Below, piece by piece: positions 16,630 through 24,658 of a DNA stretch of 64,000 nucleotides (within the stretch, counting starts at the first letter, position 1; every line of letters starts with the position of its first letter). The DNA is from CBDCKN01 sp965219035 (GTDB lineage: Bacteria > Gemmatimonadota > Gemmatimonadetes > Longimicrobiales > Gaopeijiaceae): NCBI GenBank assembly GCA_965219035.1, contig CBDCMR010000001.1:124001-188000 (forward strand), written 5' to 3'. The position numbers and the translations under genes are program-made. Below the pieces are notes generated by a model that saw nothing but the letters and a program-made list of their open reading frames with translations, was not told the origin of the DNA and did not search any database.

Positions 16630-18626
16630 GGGTCGGGCAACGCGAAGACCACCAGCGTTCCACCGTCGGCCCCGCCGCCCGCAGCGATCGCTACGTACTG
16701 ACGACCGTCCGAGGTCCCGTACGACATCGGGTTGGCGTAGCCGCGCGCGGGCAGCTCGCCGCGCCACAGCTCCTCTCCGGTGGAGGCGTCGAAGGCCCAG
16801 AGCGCGTCGTCCCCGCCCGTGAGGAAGACGAGGCCGCCACGCGTGACGATGGGCCCTGGCGCTCCGGACACGCCGAGCCGATCCGGGAGCGCCACTCCCG
16901 CGAGCGCCGGATTCGAGCGCACCCGCTCGTCGTCGCCCACCGGGACCTGCCAGGTGATCTCCCCGCGGTTCATGTCGATGGCGGTGAGCGTGCCGTACGG
17001 CGGGTCGATGATCGGAATGCCGTCCATACGCGTCCGCCCCCGCTTCTCCCGGTCGATGTTCCACTCCGCGACGACCCGCGTGGTGTCGGCGGGGCCGAGG
17101 ACGAACACCGCTGGACTCTCCGTGGACTTCACGTACAGCCAGCCGGTCTCCGGATCGACCGCCGAGCCGCCCCAGTTGCCCCCGCCGATGATCCCGGGCA
17201 GGCCGAGCGTCCCCTCGATGGAGGGCGGCGTGTAGAGCGCTCCGAAACGCATCCCCCGGACGAGCTCCCGCGCCTTGCGATTGAGCTCGTCTGTGAGGCT
17301 TACGAGATCCGCCTGCATGAACCCCTGCCGCGCGAAGGGCGGTGGCCGGGTGGGGAAGGGCTGGGTTCGGGCAGCACGCTCGCCGGGCACGTCCGAGGCG
17401 GAAACCGGGCGGTCCTCGATGGGCCACACCGGCTCGCCGGTCACGCGGTCGAAGGCGAACACGAAGCCCGTCTTCGCGCTGATCGCCACCGCTTCTACAA
17501 TGCGCCCGTCGACCTCCGCCGTGTACAACACCGGCGCACCGGGCAGATCGTAGTCCCAGAGGCCGTGGCGTACGGTCTGGAAGTGCCAGACCCGCTCGCC
17601 GGTGCGCGCGTCCAGGTAGAGGAGCGTCTCCGCGAACAGGTTGTCGCCCTTCCGGTCCCCGCCGTAGTAGTCTCCGCTCGGCGTGCCCATCGGCACATAC
17701 AGGAGGCCGCGCTCCACGTCCACGGTCATGGGCGCCCACGCGTTGGTGTGGCCCTTCACACGCCACGACCCGTCCTCCCACGTCTCGTTGCCGAGCTCGC
17801 CCTCCTGGGGGATCGGGTTGAAGCCCCAGACCTTCCGGCCGGTGTGGACGTCGAAGGCCTGGATGTCTCCCGGGGGGTCGCGCGGGTAGACGAATCCGTC
17901 CCACACGCCGTTGCCCACGATCACGAGGTCCCCGAAGACCACCGGCGGGGAGGTCTGCGTGTAGTGCAAACGGTTCGTCGGCCACAAGAGCGTCTCCGTG
18001 AGGTCCACCTCGCCTTGGTGGCCGAAGCCCTCGACGGGTGTGCCGGTCGCCGCGTCCAGGGCGATGAGGCGCCAGCGGGTGTTGAGGAAGATCCTCCGGC
18101 CCTCGGGTCCGGTCCACAGCACGACCCCGCGGTGGACCAGGCCCGTCCCGTTGGGCGGGCGGCCCCACTCCACGGTGCGCGGGTCGTAGGACCAGAGCTC
18201 GGCACCGGTGCGCGCATCGAGCGCCACCACGCGGTTGAAGGGCGTGGACAGGTACATCGTGTCGCCCACCACGAGCGGTGTGACCTCGAAGTTCCCCGCT
18301 CTCACGTCCTGGCCCGGGATGGGGCGGAGCGGAGCGGAGATCGGCACGTCTCCGGTCTCCCAGCTCCACGCCACCTCCAGGGAGGCCACGTTGCTCCGGT
18401 CGACCGATGCAAGCGGCGAATACTTCGTCCCGTCCGTGTCGCCTCCGTAGGTGGGCCAGTCGCCCTCGGCTGCTGTCCAGGAGCCGCCGCCGTCCGAGCC
18501 CGGAGCGCAGGCGAGGGTGAGGATGCCGCCCGCCACCAGGGCACCCAACGTACGGACGCCGGAGCGGCGCCCCGTGCGATAGCGACCTTCCAGGGCTGCG
18601 TTCAGGCGGGTGATGGGATCGCTCAT
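16626..18626 (-). CDS. PQQ-dependent alcohol/glucose dehydrogenase-type quinoprotein, lipoprotein
   Basis: A 666-residue eight-blade propeller protein with repeated blade motifs such as VVALDARTGAELW, LIALDAATGTPV, AFDRVTGEPVWP and WAFDASTGEELW. It also has the family stretch GGNWGGSAVDPETGWLYVKS. The N-terminus has a hydrophobic segment ending LACAPG, a likely lipobox. It resembles membrane-anchored PQQ glucose/quinate dehydrogenases but lacks their multi-span anchor. It is the first gene of an operon with the Tat-exported small subunit and the GMC flavoprotein. PQQ synthesis genes are not in the window. Confidence 0.85.
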   Translation of the reverse strand: MSDPITRLNAALEGRYRTGRRSGVRTLGALVAGGILTLACAPGSDGGGSWTAAEGDWPTYGGDTDGTKYSPLASVDRSNVASLEVAWSWETGDVPISAPLRPIPGQDVRAGNFEVTPLVVGDTMYLSTPFNRVVALDARTGAELWSYDPRTVEWGRPPNGTGLVHRGVVLWTGPEGRRIFLNTRWRLIALDAATGTPVEGFGHQGEVDLTETLLWPTNRLHYTQTSPPVVFGDLVIVGNGVWDGFVYPRDPPGDIQAFDVHTGRKVWGFNPIPQEGELGNETWEDGSWRVKGHTNAWAPMTVDVERGLLYVPMGTPSGDYYGGDRKGDNLFAETLLYLDARTGERVWHFQTVRHGLWDYDLPGAPVLYTAEVDGRIVEAVAISAKTGFVFAFDRVTGEPVWPIEDRPVSASDVPGERAARTQPFPTRPPPFARQGFMQADLVSLTDELNRKARELVRGMRFGALYTPPSIEGTLGLPGIIGGGNWGGSAVDPETGWLYVKSTESPAVFVLGPADTTRVVAEWNIDREKRGRTRMDGIPIIDPPYGTLTAIDMNRGEITWQVPVGDDERVRSNPALAGVALPDRLGVSGAPGPIVTRGGLVFLTGGDDALWAFDASTGEELWRGELPARGYANPMSYGTSDGRQYVAIAAGGGADGGTLVVFALPDP

Positions 18627-18773
18627 GCGCGTACTCCGGGATCAGACCGAGTGAACATCCCATGGGCGCGGGAGGGTGCGCAAGCGGCGGTCGATAGAGC
18701 CGAGGGATATGCGGCCGGAGTCATATCGAGCAAACCGGTTGTCTCCCTCTCCGACTCGGTCGTGTAGACCGTC

Positions 18774-19112
18774 TTAGGCCTCCTTCAGGTCGAGGACGGT
18801 CTCCACTGCCTTGGCCGACCTCCTCCACCGGGCCGTCTCCGTCTCGAGGCGCCTGAGACCGACGGGTGTCAGAGCGTAGAACTTGGCACGGCGGCCGGTG
18901 TCATTTCGCCCCCACTCGGCCTCAAGACACCCCTCCTTCTCGAGACGGTGAAGCGCCGGGTACAGCACGCCCTCCTCAACGCGGAGCACCTCCTCCGTCA
19001 GCTCCCAGACCCACCTGCTGATCGCGTATCCGTGAAGCGGGCCCCAAGTCAGCGACTTGAGGATGAGGACGTTGAGGGTGCCGGGAATGAGCTTGTCACG
19101 CGGTGCGGCCAT
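18774..19112 (-). CDS. PadR family transcriptional regulator
   Basis: A 112-residue winged-helix protein of PadR type: LIPGTLNVLILKSL, GPLHGYAIS, and the wing EEGVLYPALHRLEKEGCLEAEW, ending in a short dimerisation helix. This is the compact PadR-s1 form common in Acidobacteriota and Gemmatimonadota, often beside permease or efflux genes. Here no such partner is adjacent. It lies 147 bp upstream of, and in the same orientation as, the PQQ operon. It could regulate that operon and itself. Confidence 0.88.
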   Translation of the reverse strand: MAAPRDKLIPGTLNVLILKSLTWGPLHGYAISRWVWELTEEVLRVEEGVLYPALHRLEKEGCLEAEWGRNDTGRRAKFYALTPVGLRRLETETARWRRSAKAVETVLDLKEA

Positions 19113-19121
19113 GCCCGAGTA

Positions 19122-19137
19122 TACCTATGTTACCTAT
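19122..19137. promoter_or_regulatory. Direct repeat at the PadR start, possible operator
   Basis: TACCTAT occurs twice (19122-19128 and 19131-19137) with a 9-bp period, ending 10 bp from the PadR start codon. The stretch is AT-rich in a GC-rich region. It may be a promoter/operator for PadR; the role is inferred from position. Confidence 0.4.
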
Positions 19138-19300
19138 TAAAGGCGAGCGCAGTGAGTGGGCTGGCGAACCCTGCGTTCGCGGGTTTCGCCTTGTTGACCC
19201 GTCTGCTCCCGCCCCTCCGGTTATCGTACGAGCTGGATCTGGTCGAGACGCCCGCCTCGGTCATCGCAGCCCTGAAAGCCTCCGGACGCCGGCTGCTCTG

Positions 19301-19768
19301 CTACTTCTCGGCCGGTTCCTGCGTGAACGGTGGTCGTTGGCACTCACGCGCAACCTCGTCCACCTCGCCTATACTCGATCTCGAGGGAGACTCGAGCCAG
19401 AGGTCGATGGCGTGATCGGCGTCGGGAACCGTCAGGTCAGGCCGCCGGGAGAGCCCCAGCGTCACCTCCAGAACCTCTCGCTCGCCTCCGTCCTTCAGCT
19501 CGAGGCGAACGATCTCATGAGCGAGGTCCCGCACGCCGCTCGTGGGCTGGTTCGCACTGCGTCGAGAGTTTCGGACGCCCATGAGGTCGCGGCTGTCCTG
19601 CTGGTCACCGTAGAACTCGAAGCCGAGCTCGACGAATCTTTCCTTCGCGCACGATATGGACTCGAGGTCGCCGTTCACCCGCGTCGTGTACGGCACCGGG
19701 ACATTGAGTCCGCGAGGGTAGCAGGCTGTCATCATCGGGACGGCCGTGGCCAGGAGGACCCATCGCAT
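19301..19768 (-). CDS. Hypothetical lipoprotein
   Basis: A 155-residue protein beginning MRWVLLATAVPMMTACYPRG, with a lipobox-like MTAC at Cys16, so probably membrane-anchored by lipid. The rest is soluble and charged, with no family I recognise. It is transcribed in the same direction as the spermidine-synthase-like gene just upstream but separated by about 100 bp. The coding call rests on the signal sequence and the open length. Confidence 0.5.
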   Translation of the reverse strand: MRWVLLATAVPMMTACYPRGLNVPVPYTTRVNGDLESISCAKERFVELGFEFYGDQQDSRDLMGVRNSRRSANQPTSGVRDLAHEIVRLELKDGGEREVLEVTLGLSRRPDLTVPDADHAIDLWLESPSRSSIGEVDEVARECQRPPFTQEPAEK

Positions 19769-19868
19769 CGGTAGCTGCTCGCTCGTCGAGGCGCCGTCTA
19801 CCGACCCCGCCCTGCCGGCGGATCGCAGCGGTCACCATATCGCTCTACACGAGCCCGGCGTTGGGGTT

Positions 19869-20577
19869 CTATCGCCCCGGTGTTCGAGCGATCCAGATGA
19901 GGTGGCGAGCACCTTTCCCGCCGTGCGCGCGAACCCGGACCTTCGTCTACCTCGAAACCGGCCTTGCGCAGGCGTTTGCTGAACGCGCGGTCCGGACCGG
20001 TCGACCACACCGCGAGCACGCCCTTTGGCCGGAGTGCCTCGTAGGACGCGTTCAGCCCAACCCTCGAGTAGAGCCAATCATTACCCTCCTGGGTCAATCC
20101 ATCCGGGCCGTTGTCGACGTCCAACAAGATGGCGTCAAAGGACCGCGACTCCGCCTTCAGCATGATGGCGACGTCGACCTCGTGAACGGTGACCCGTTCA
20201 TCCCGGAGAGGATGACCGGCGTGCTCCCCGACGGGGCCTCGGTTCCACTCGACCACCGCCGGCACCAACTCGGCCACTAAAACTTCGGCGTCGTGCCCGA
20301 GGTGGCGCAGCGCCGAAGCCAGCGTGAAGCCCATGCCCAGACCGCCGATCAGCACACGGGGCCGCTCGCGACCGGCGACCTCGGTGCACGCGATCTCGGC
20401 CAGCGCATCCGCGGACCCGTGGGTTCGAGTGCTCATCAGGTCCTGGCCGCCCACGACCTTGATCAAGAAGTCCTCGCCGTGCTGGTAGAGACCGAGCTTG
20501 CCGCCGTCGCCCGGTATCGGTGCGGTATCGAGCAATGTCACACGGTTTCTCAACATGTCACGGGGAGCCCGGCCCAC
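19869..20577 (-). pseudogene. Spermidine synthase-like methyltransferase-fold protein, one-base frameshift
   Basis: A ~235-residue protein of the spermidine synthase-like superfamily: VLIGGLGMGFTLASAL (SAM-type GxGxG motif), VLVAELVPAVVEWN, and the DAILLDVDNGPDGL acidic loop. After FEVDE near 19940-19941 one extra G shifts the frame. Dropping it gives VRVRAHGGKGARHLIWIART and a stop at 19869, matching the family's usual end with its HxIWIA strand. As it stands the protein would run on into ~38 unrelated residues to 19798. The substrate is uncertain, since many such stand-alone proteins are not true aminopropyltransferases. Confidence 0.75.
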
Positions 20578-20948
20578 GAGGATGGACGACTTCGCTTCGC
20601 TCCACTGCAGCTACTAAGGTATGGAGCAATCCCCCTTGATGCTGGTCGGCCCCTGCCCTGGCGTCGCTGCGAACGCACCCAACGCGCTTAGCCGGCGACG
20701 CGACGTTCATCGTGCCCGCTGCGCTGGCCGGGGTGACGGGATTGGGGGAGGGAGTCTCACTGCCGGCGGTGAGCTACCCGTGGTGGGGATGGATCGCAGG
20801 AGAGTCCGCAGCCCTTTTCGTAGCGGTGCGATGGTGGATGAGAGGACGGAGGAAGACATGAGAACCAGCCGTCTTGCACTCCGTCCCCGCTCCCGGCCAT
20901 AGTTCGGGAGGCATACGTATCTTTACGTCGTGAGTATACGTACACAGG
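20578..20948. other. Gene-poor gap with one unassigned membrane-like reading frame
   Basis: The only suggestive content is a plus-strand frame from about 20688 to a TGA at 20861. It reads as a 57-residue hydrophobic piece with AALAGVTGLGEGVSLPAV and WWGWIAGESAALFVAVRWWM followed by a basic tail. It has no ATG and no ribosome site, so it may be the 3' remnant of a small membrane protein gene. The rest shows no recognisable feature. Confidence 0.3.
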
Positions 20949-21914
20949 TTAGCTATCGCGACTTCCCCCGTTCTGCGCGTGGGCGAGGACCTCCACAACG
21001 CCTGAGACGCCCATGACGACCCGTGCAAATCGGTTGTAGTCGATCCGGTCCGGCGTGTCCTGAGGCGTGTGGTAGTGGGGGTACCGGAAGGGCGCGGTAT
21101 CGGTGATCATGACGCCCGGGTACCCCTCCCGCCAAAAGGACCACTGGTCGGACCAGCAGATACCGGGGATCCACCACGGGGCGGCTATGCCTTCCGAAGG
21201 AAACTCTGTCGACTCACGGAACGCTCGAATGGCTCGGCGCGTCAGGCTGCGTGATCCCAGGTTCCCGACGAACCCGACGAAGTTGCCTGTGTCTGGATAG
21301 AAGAAGCTGAACGGGAACGGGTATTTCTGGCTTCCCGGTTCGTCCGCATAGAACCCGATCGTCTCCAGGGAGAGCATCGTTACAACGTTCTCGTCACGCT
21401 CCCTGCACCTTCTTGCATACACGCGACTCCCCATCAGGTCAGTTCGGAAGAAGGGGGGTTCTTCGTTCACGAAGGCCACGAGCCGGACCGTCCGGTCCAA
21501 GGTCCGTGCGGACAGCAGCCGGGCCAGTTCAAGGACGGCGGCCACTCCGGTCGTGTTGTCGTTGGCCCCGGCACAACCGGGCACGGTATCGTAGTGCGCG
21601 CCAACGATCACAATATCACCGGGTGAGGCGGTCCCGGAGATCTCCACCTCGATATTACGGACCGTCAGTGAAGGCTCGAGATGGATGTCGTAGGTCTGCT
21701 CGGCGACCTGGTATCCGGACCCATCGAACGCGCGGCGGATGTACTCCTCTGCCCTCGCCAGAGCGTTCGGCGTGAGCACGTTGCGCTCCCCGATGTCGCC
21801 TGCGAGAGCCCGGACATGGGACTCGAGCCGGCCTCGCAGCTCGGTCTCGTCCTCGGTCAGTTCCGGTAAGGGGCCGTGAAAGGACCGGCCCGGCATGCCG
21901 AACATCCAGCTCAA
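20949..21914 (-). CDS. M28 family zinc aminopeptidase
   Basis: A 321-residue M28-type metallopeptidase. Zinc-ligand regions visible are GAHYDTVPG (His/Asp, near 107), ANDNTTGVAA (bridging Asp), FVNEEPPFF (Glu pair) and, near the C-terminus, YPHYHTPQDTPD. It would release N-terminal amino acids from peptides. No signal peptide is evident. A TTG start at 21914 would overlap the rtcB stop by 4 bp (TTGA); otherwise the ATG at 21905 is used. The coupling to rtcB is unusual, as the two functions have no obvious link. Confidence 0.85.
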   Translation of the reverse strand: MSWMFGMPGRSFHGPLPELTEDETELRGRLESHVRALAGDIGERNVLTPNALARAEEYIRRAFDGSGYQVAEQTYDIHLEPSLTVRNIEVEISGTASPGDIVIVGAHYDTVPGCAGANDNTTGVAAVLELARLLSARTLDRTVRLVAFVNEEPPFFRTDLMGSRVYARRCRERDENVVTMLSLETIGFYADEPGSQKYPFPFSFFYPDTGNFVGFVGNLGSRSLTRRAIRAFRESTEFPSEGIAAPWWIPGICWSDQWSFWREGYPGVMITDTAPFRYPHYHTPQDTPDRIDYNRFARVVMGVSGVVEVLAHAQNGGSRDS

Positions 21915-23308
21915 TCCTCCGGACGCTCGCCTGCCGGAGCCATCTTCACGATACTCGGCTGGAACCGCGCTAGGCTCTCCACAAGGTCCTCCTGGGCCGC
22001 CATGACCTCGTCGATATCCTTGTAGACCATCGGGGCCTCATCGATCCCGGCCGAAAGCAACGTGACTCCCCGCTCATCGAGATACTTCTGAACATCCGAC
22101 CACTTGAACATCCTTTTGGCCCGCGTCCGACTCATGACTCGTCCGGCTCCATGAGCGGCAGAGTTCAAAGACTCAGGGTGCCCCTTGCCGCGCACGACAT
22201 ACGTCGTACTGGCCATCGAGCCCGGGATGATACCAAACACTCCTTTGTCAGCCGGCGTGGCTCCCTTGCGGTGCACGATCACCGCCTCGCCATCATGCTC
22301 CTCCTTCCAGGCGAAGTTGTGATGGTTCTCAAGGTCGAGGATCACCTGAGCGCCGAGATGTTCGGCGATGTGCCGGTGGATGCAGGCATGATTCGCCGCG
22401 GCATATCTGCCCATCAGTTCCATCGCCTCCCAATATTCCTGGCCCTCTTCAGAGTCGAGGTCCAGCCACGACAGATGGGAAAGCTCATCCGGCAGCTCCG
22501 AATGTTGGCTCATGGCGATCTTGCTGTAGTGACCCGCGACGGTCGCGCCCGCGCCACGGCTCCCGCTGTGGCTCAGCAGGGCGAGATACTGGCCCGGCGC
22601 AAGGCCCAGATCGTCGGTGTCGACATCGAAGGTGCCGAACTCGACGAAGTGATTCCCACTGCCGGAGCTTCCCAACTGAGACCACGCCTTATCCTTGACC
22701 TTGCTGGTAACCGCGGTAACCCTCCAGTCGTCGTCCATGACGCCATGCTCTCGACGACGCTTGAAGTTTGCCCCGATTCCGAACCGCGTCTCCTCGTCGA
22801 TCGCCCCCTTGAGCCGGTCCGCATCCCCCTCGAGCATCGACGCCGGGAGATCGAGGACAGACATCTTCATCCGGCAGGCGATATCGACGCCGACTGCGTA
22901 GGGGATAACCGCGTTGCGAGTGGCCAGTACACCACCGATCGGCAACCCGTACCCCAGGTGCGCATCCGGCATGAGCGCCCCTCGCACGGCCACTGGAAGC
23001 TTGCACGCGTTCTCGAGTTGTCGCACCGACTCAGGCTCGATGTCTTGGCCCCACTGGCGGTAGGGCGCCGACTCGGCTCTGGGAACGTAGGAGCTTTGCG
23101 CCTCCTTCTTCGACAGCACAGTGGCCGCCAAATCGCCGAAGGTCGCGCTATCTCGAAACGTCTCGGGCTCGGCCGCCAGCGCGCGAATCCGATCGCGAAT
23201 CGTGGCCATGTCGAGGCCGCTCTTTCTGGCCCGTCCGATTGCCTTTAGCGCGACCTGAAGCGGCTCGCCCGCAGCAATGCCGAGGTCCCTCACTTCTCTA
23301 GCCTTCAT
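21911..23308 (-). CDS. rtcB: RtcB family RNA-splicing ligase
   Basis: A 465-residue RtcB protein, which joins RNA 3'-phosphate or 2',3'-cyclic phosphate ends to 5'-OH ends using GTP and Mn. Metal and guanylate residues are visible: GVDIACRM (Cys), GSGNHFVEFG (Asn/His), SHSGSRG, HHNFAW, and LNSAAHGAGR with the guanylylated His region. The GVDIACRM form differs from the canonical FDINCGVR and places it in the RtcB2-like subgroup. The ATG at 23308 is chosen because homology begins there. The M28 gene overlaps its 3' end. Upstream on the same strand lie a VWA and an XRE gene. Confidence 0.9.
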   Translation of the reverse strand: MKAREVRDLGIAAGEPLQVALKAIGRARKSGLDMATIRDRIRALAAEPETFRDSATFGDLAATVLSKKEAQSSYVPRAESAPYRQWGQDIEPESVRQLENACKLPVAVRGALMPDAHLGYGLPIGGVLATRNAVIPYAVGVDIACRMKMSVLDLPASMLEGDADRLKGAIDEETRFGIGANFKRRREHGVMDDDWRVTAVTSKVKDKAWSQLGSSGSGNHFVEFGTFDVDTDDLGLAPGQYLALLSHSGSRGAGATVAGHYSKIAMSQHSELPDELSHLSWLDLDSEEGQEYWEAMELMGRYAAANHACIHRHIAEHLGAQVILDLENHHNFAWKEEHDGEAVIVHRKGATPADKGVFGIIPGSMASTTYVVRGKGHPESLNSAAHGAGRVMSRTRAKRMFKWSDVQKYLDERGVTLLSAGIDEAPMVYKDIDEVMAAQEDLVESLARFQPSIVKMAPAGERPED

Positions 23309-23442
23309 CGTCGACCTCCCGCCTCTCACGGGTAAACCACCCACCGGCCCGCAGCTCGACCATGCCCCCGGATCGACCATGCCCCGGAGCCCCTCTCCAC
23401 CTCACGCAGCCACGGCCGACCCGGGGATAACGAGGTCGCGCG

Positions 23443-24231
23443 TTACCGCTTCGACAGATCTACGTCATCCACCGTCGACTTCCCCGTCCCCTTCACTCGC
23501 GCCCAAGCGCCCCGCAACCACTTCTTCCGCGATCTCCGGGCCGAACCTTCTCCGCCCGACGTCGAACCACCGCCCTGATCGAGGTGCTTCTGCGTGTATT
23601 CGTCCCCAGCGCGCCTTCGCTGCCTGGGGCTGTAACTCAACAGATCCGCATCCCCCCGCTCCGCGAAGTTCTTCAGGTTCCGCGCCGTCGCTGCAAACGC
23701 CTCGCGGGACGACAACCGCGAATACGACATCACGCGATCCGCGGACACATGGACCCCCGAGGCCCGCGCGGCCTCGAACGCATCGAGCCCCGCAGCGAGG
23801 TACACGAATTCCCAGCCTGCCGCCTTCTTCTCCTTGATGAGCGCGGCCAGATCCGGGCGGGTGTACTCGGCCGACACGTTCTCCAAGCCGTCTGTCTGCA
23901 TGACGATCACCACGTTGGGGTCGTCCCCGCGGTGCACGACCGCTTCGTCCGTGGCCTTGATGATCTTCACCGCCGCGTCGATGAGCGGCGTCGCCGCGTC
24001 CGGCAGATAGTCGTCCGAGGTGAGCGGGGCGACCTCACGGACGGGCTCGGCCACGTAGTGGCGCTTCGTCCCGTTGCTGTTGAAGGTGACGAGACTGAAC
24101 AGGATGTCAGCGTCTCCCTCTTGCAGCGTCTCGAGGTAGGTATTGAACCCGCCGATCGTGTCCTACTTGATCCCGTGCATCGATCCCGTCTCGTCCAATA
24201 GGAAGGACACGAAGGTCGTCTTTTCACTCAT
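23443..24231 (-). pseudogene. VWA-domain protein with in-frame amber stop
   Basis: Reading on from an ATG at 24231 gives MSEKTTFVSFLLDETGSMHG, a von Willebrand A domain start with the MIDAS motif DETGSM. It is then interrupted by TAG at codon 23 (24163-24165) and continues in the same frame with DTIGGFNTYLETL and the rest of the domain (VVIVMQTDGLENVS, the second MIDAS part). The whole would be 262 codons. The C-terminal ~60 residues are basic and low-complexity. The ATG overlaps the XRE gene by 8 bp, so the two were one operon. A downstream in-frame start could still make the C-terminal 203 residues, but without the first MIDAS strand. Confidence 0.72.
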
Positions 24232-24541
24232 CTTCACCCTCCGCCGAGTCACCGGCTCGCCTGTCGCGGATCTCTTTGATCAGCGAGAAATCTTCGATGA
24301 GGATGCGCTGGACGTCCGACGGCACCTTGCCCGCGCGGGAAATCATCTCGTCCGCGTCCGCGTCGAGCGACGCCGCGAGCCTCTTGAGCGTGCCCTCCGA
24401 GATCGACTCGAAGCCCGGCACGTCGTTCTCGAGCTTGCTGAGGTAGGTGTAGTTTACGCCAACCTCGCTCGCGACGTCGCGCTGCGTCTTCCTCTTCTTT
24501 TTCCGCAGCCGCCTGAGGAACACGCCGAAAGACTTGCCCAT
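24224..24541 (-). CDS. XRE-family helix-turn-helix regulator
   Basis: A 105-residue DNA-binding protein. The HTH covers residues ~5-60: FLRRLRKKKRKTQRDVASEV, then NYTYLSKLEND, with the recognition helix and following helix typical of Cro/C1 regulators. The C-terminal 40 residues are acidic. It is the first gene of an operon with the VWA protein, and its start lies 14 bp from the first of two similar palindromes, so autoregulation is likely. Confidence 0.85.
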   Translation of the reverse strand: MGKSFGVFLRRLRKKKRKTQRDVASEVGVNYTYLSKLENDVPGFESISEGTLKRLAASLDADADEMISRAGKVPSDVQRILIEDFSLIKEIRDRRAGDSAEGEDE

Positions 24542-24554
24542 GGCATCCCATCAT

Positions 24555-24614
24555 GTTGAGCGATCACTCAACTTCGCGAAGGGAATTCTAGTCGATGTTG
24601 AGGAATAGGTCAAC
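24555..24614. promoter_or_regulatory. Two tandem 18-bp operator-like inverted repeats
   Basis: Site 1 (24555-24572) has GTTGAG and CTCAAC arms around a GATC centre. Site 2 (24597-24614) has GTTGA and TCAAC arms around 8 bases. Both are 18 bp long and their centres are 42 bp apart, four helical turns, so bound dimers would lie on the same face. Their place just upstream of the XRE gene suggests cooperative autorepression. Confidence 0.6.
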
Positions 24615-24658
24615 ATGGGCCGCTCAACCGTCGAATTGCCGCCCCCCATTCGTGCGGT

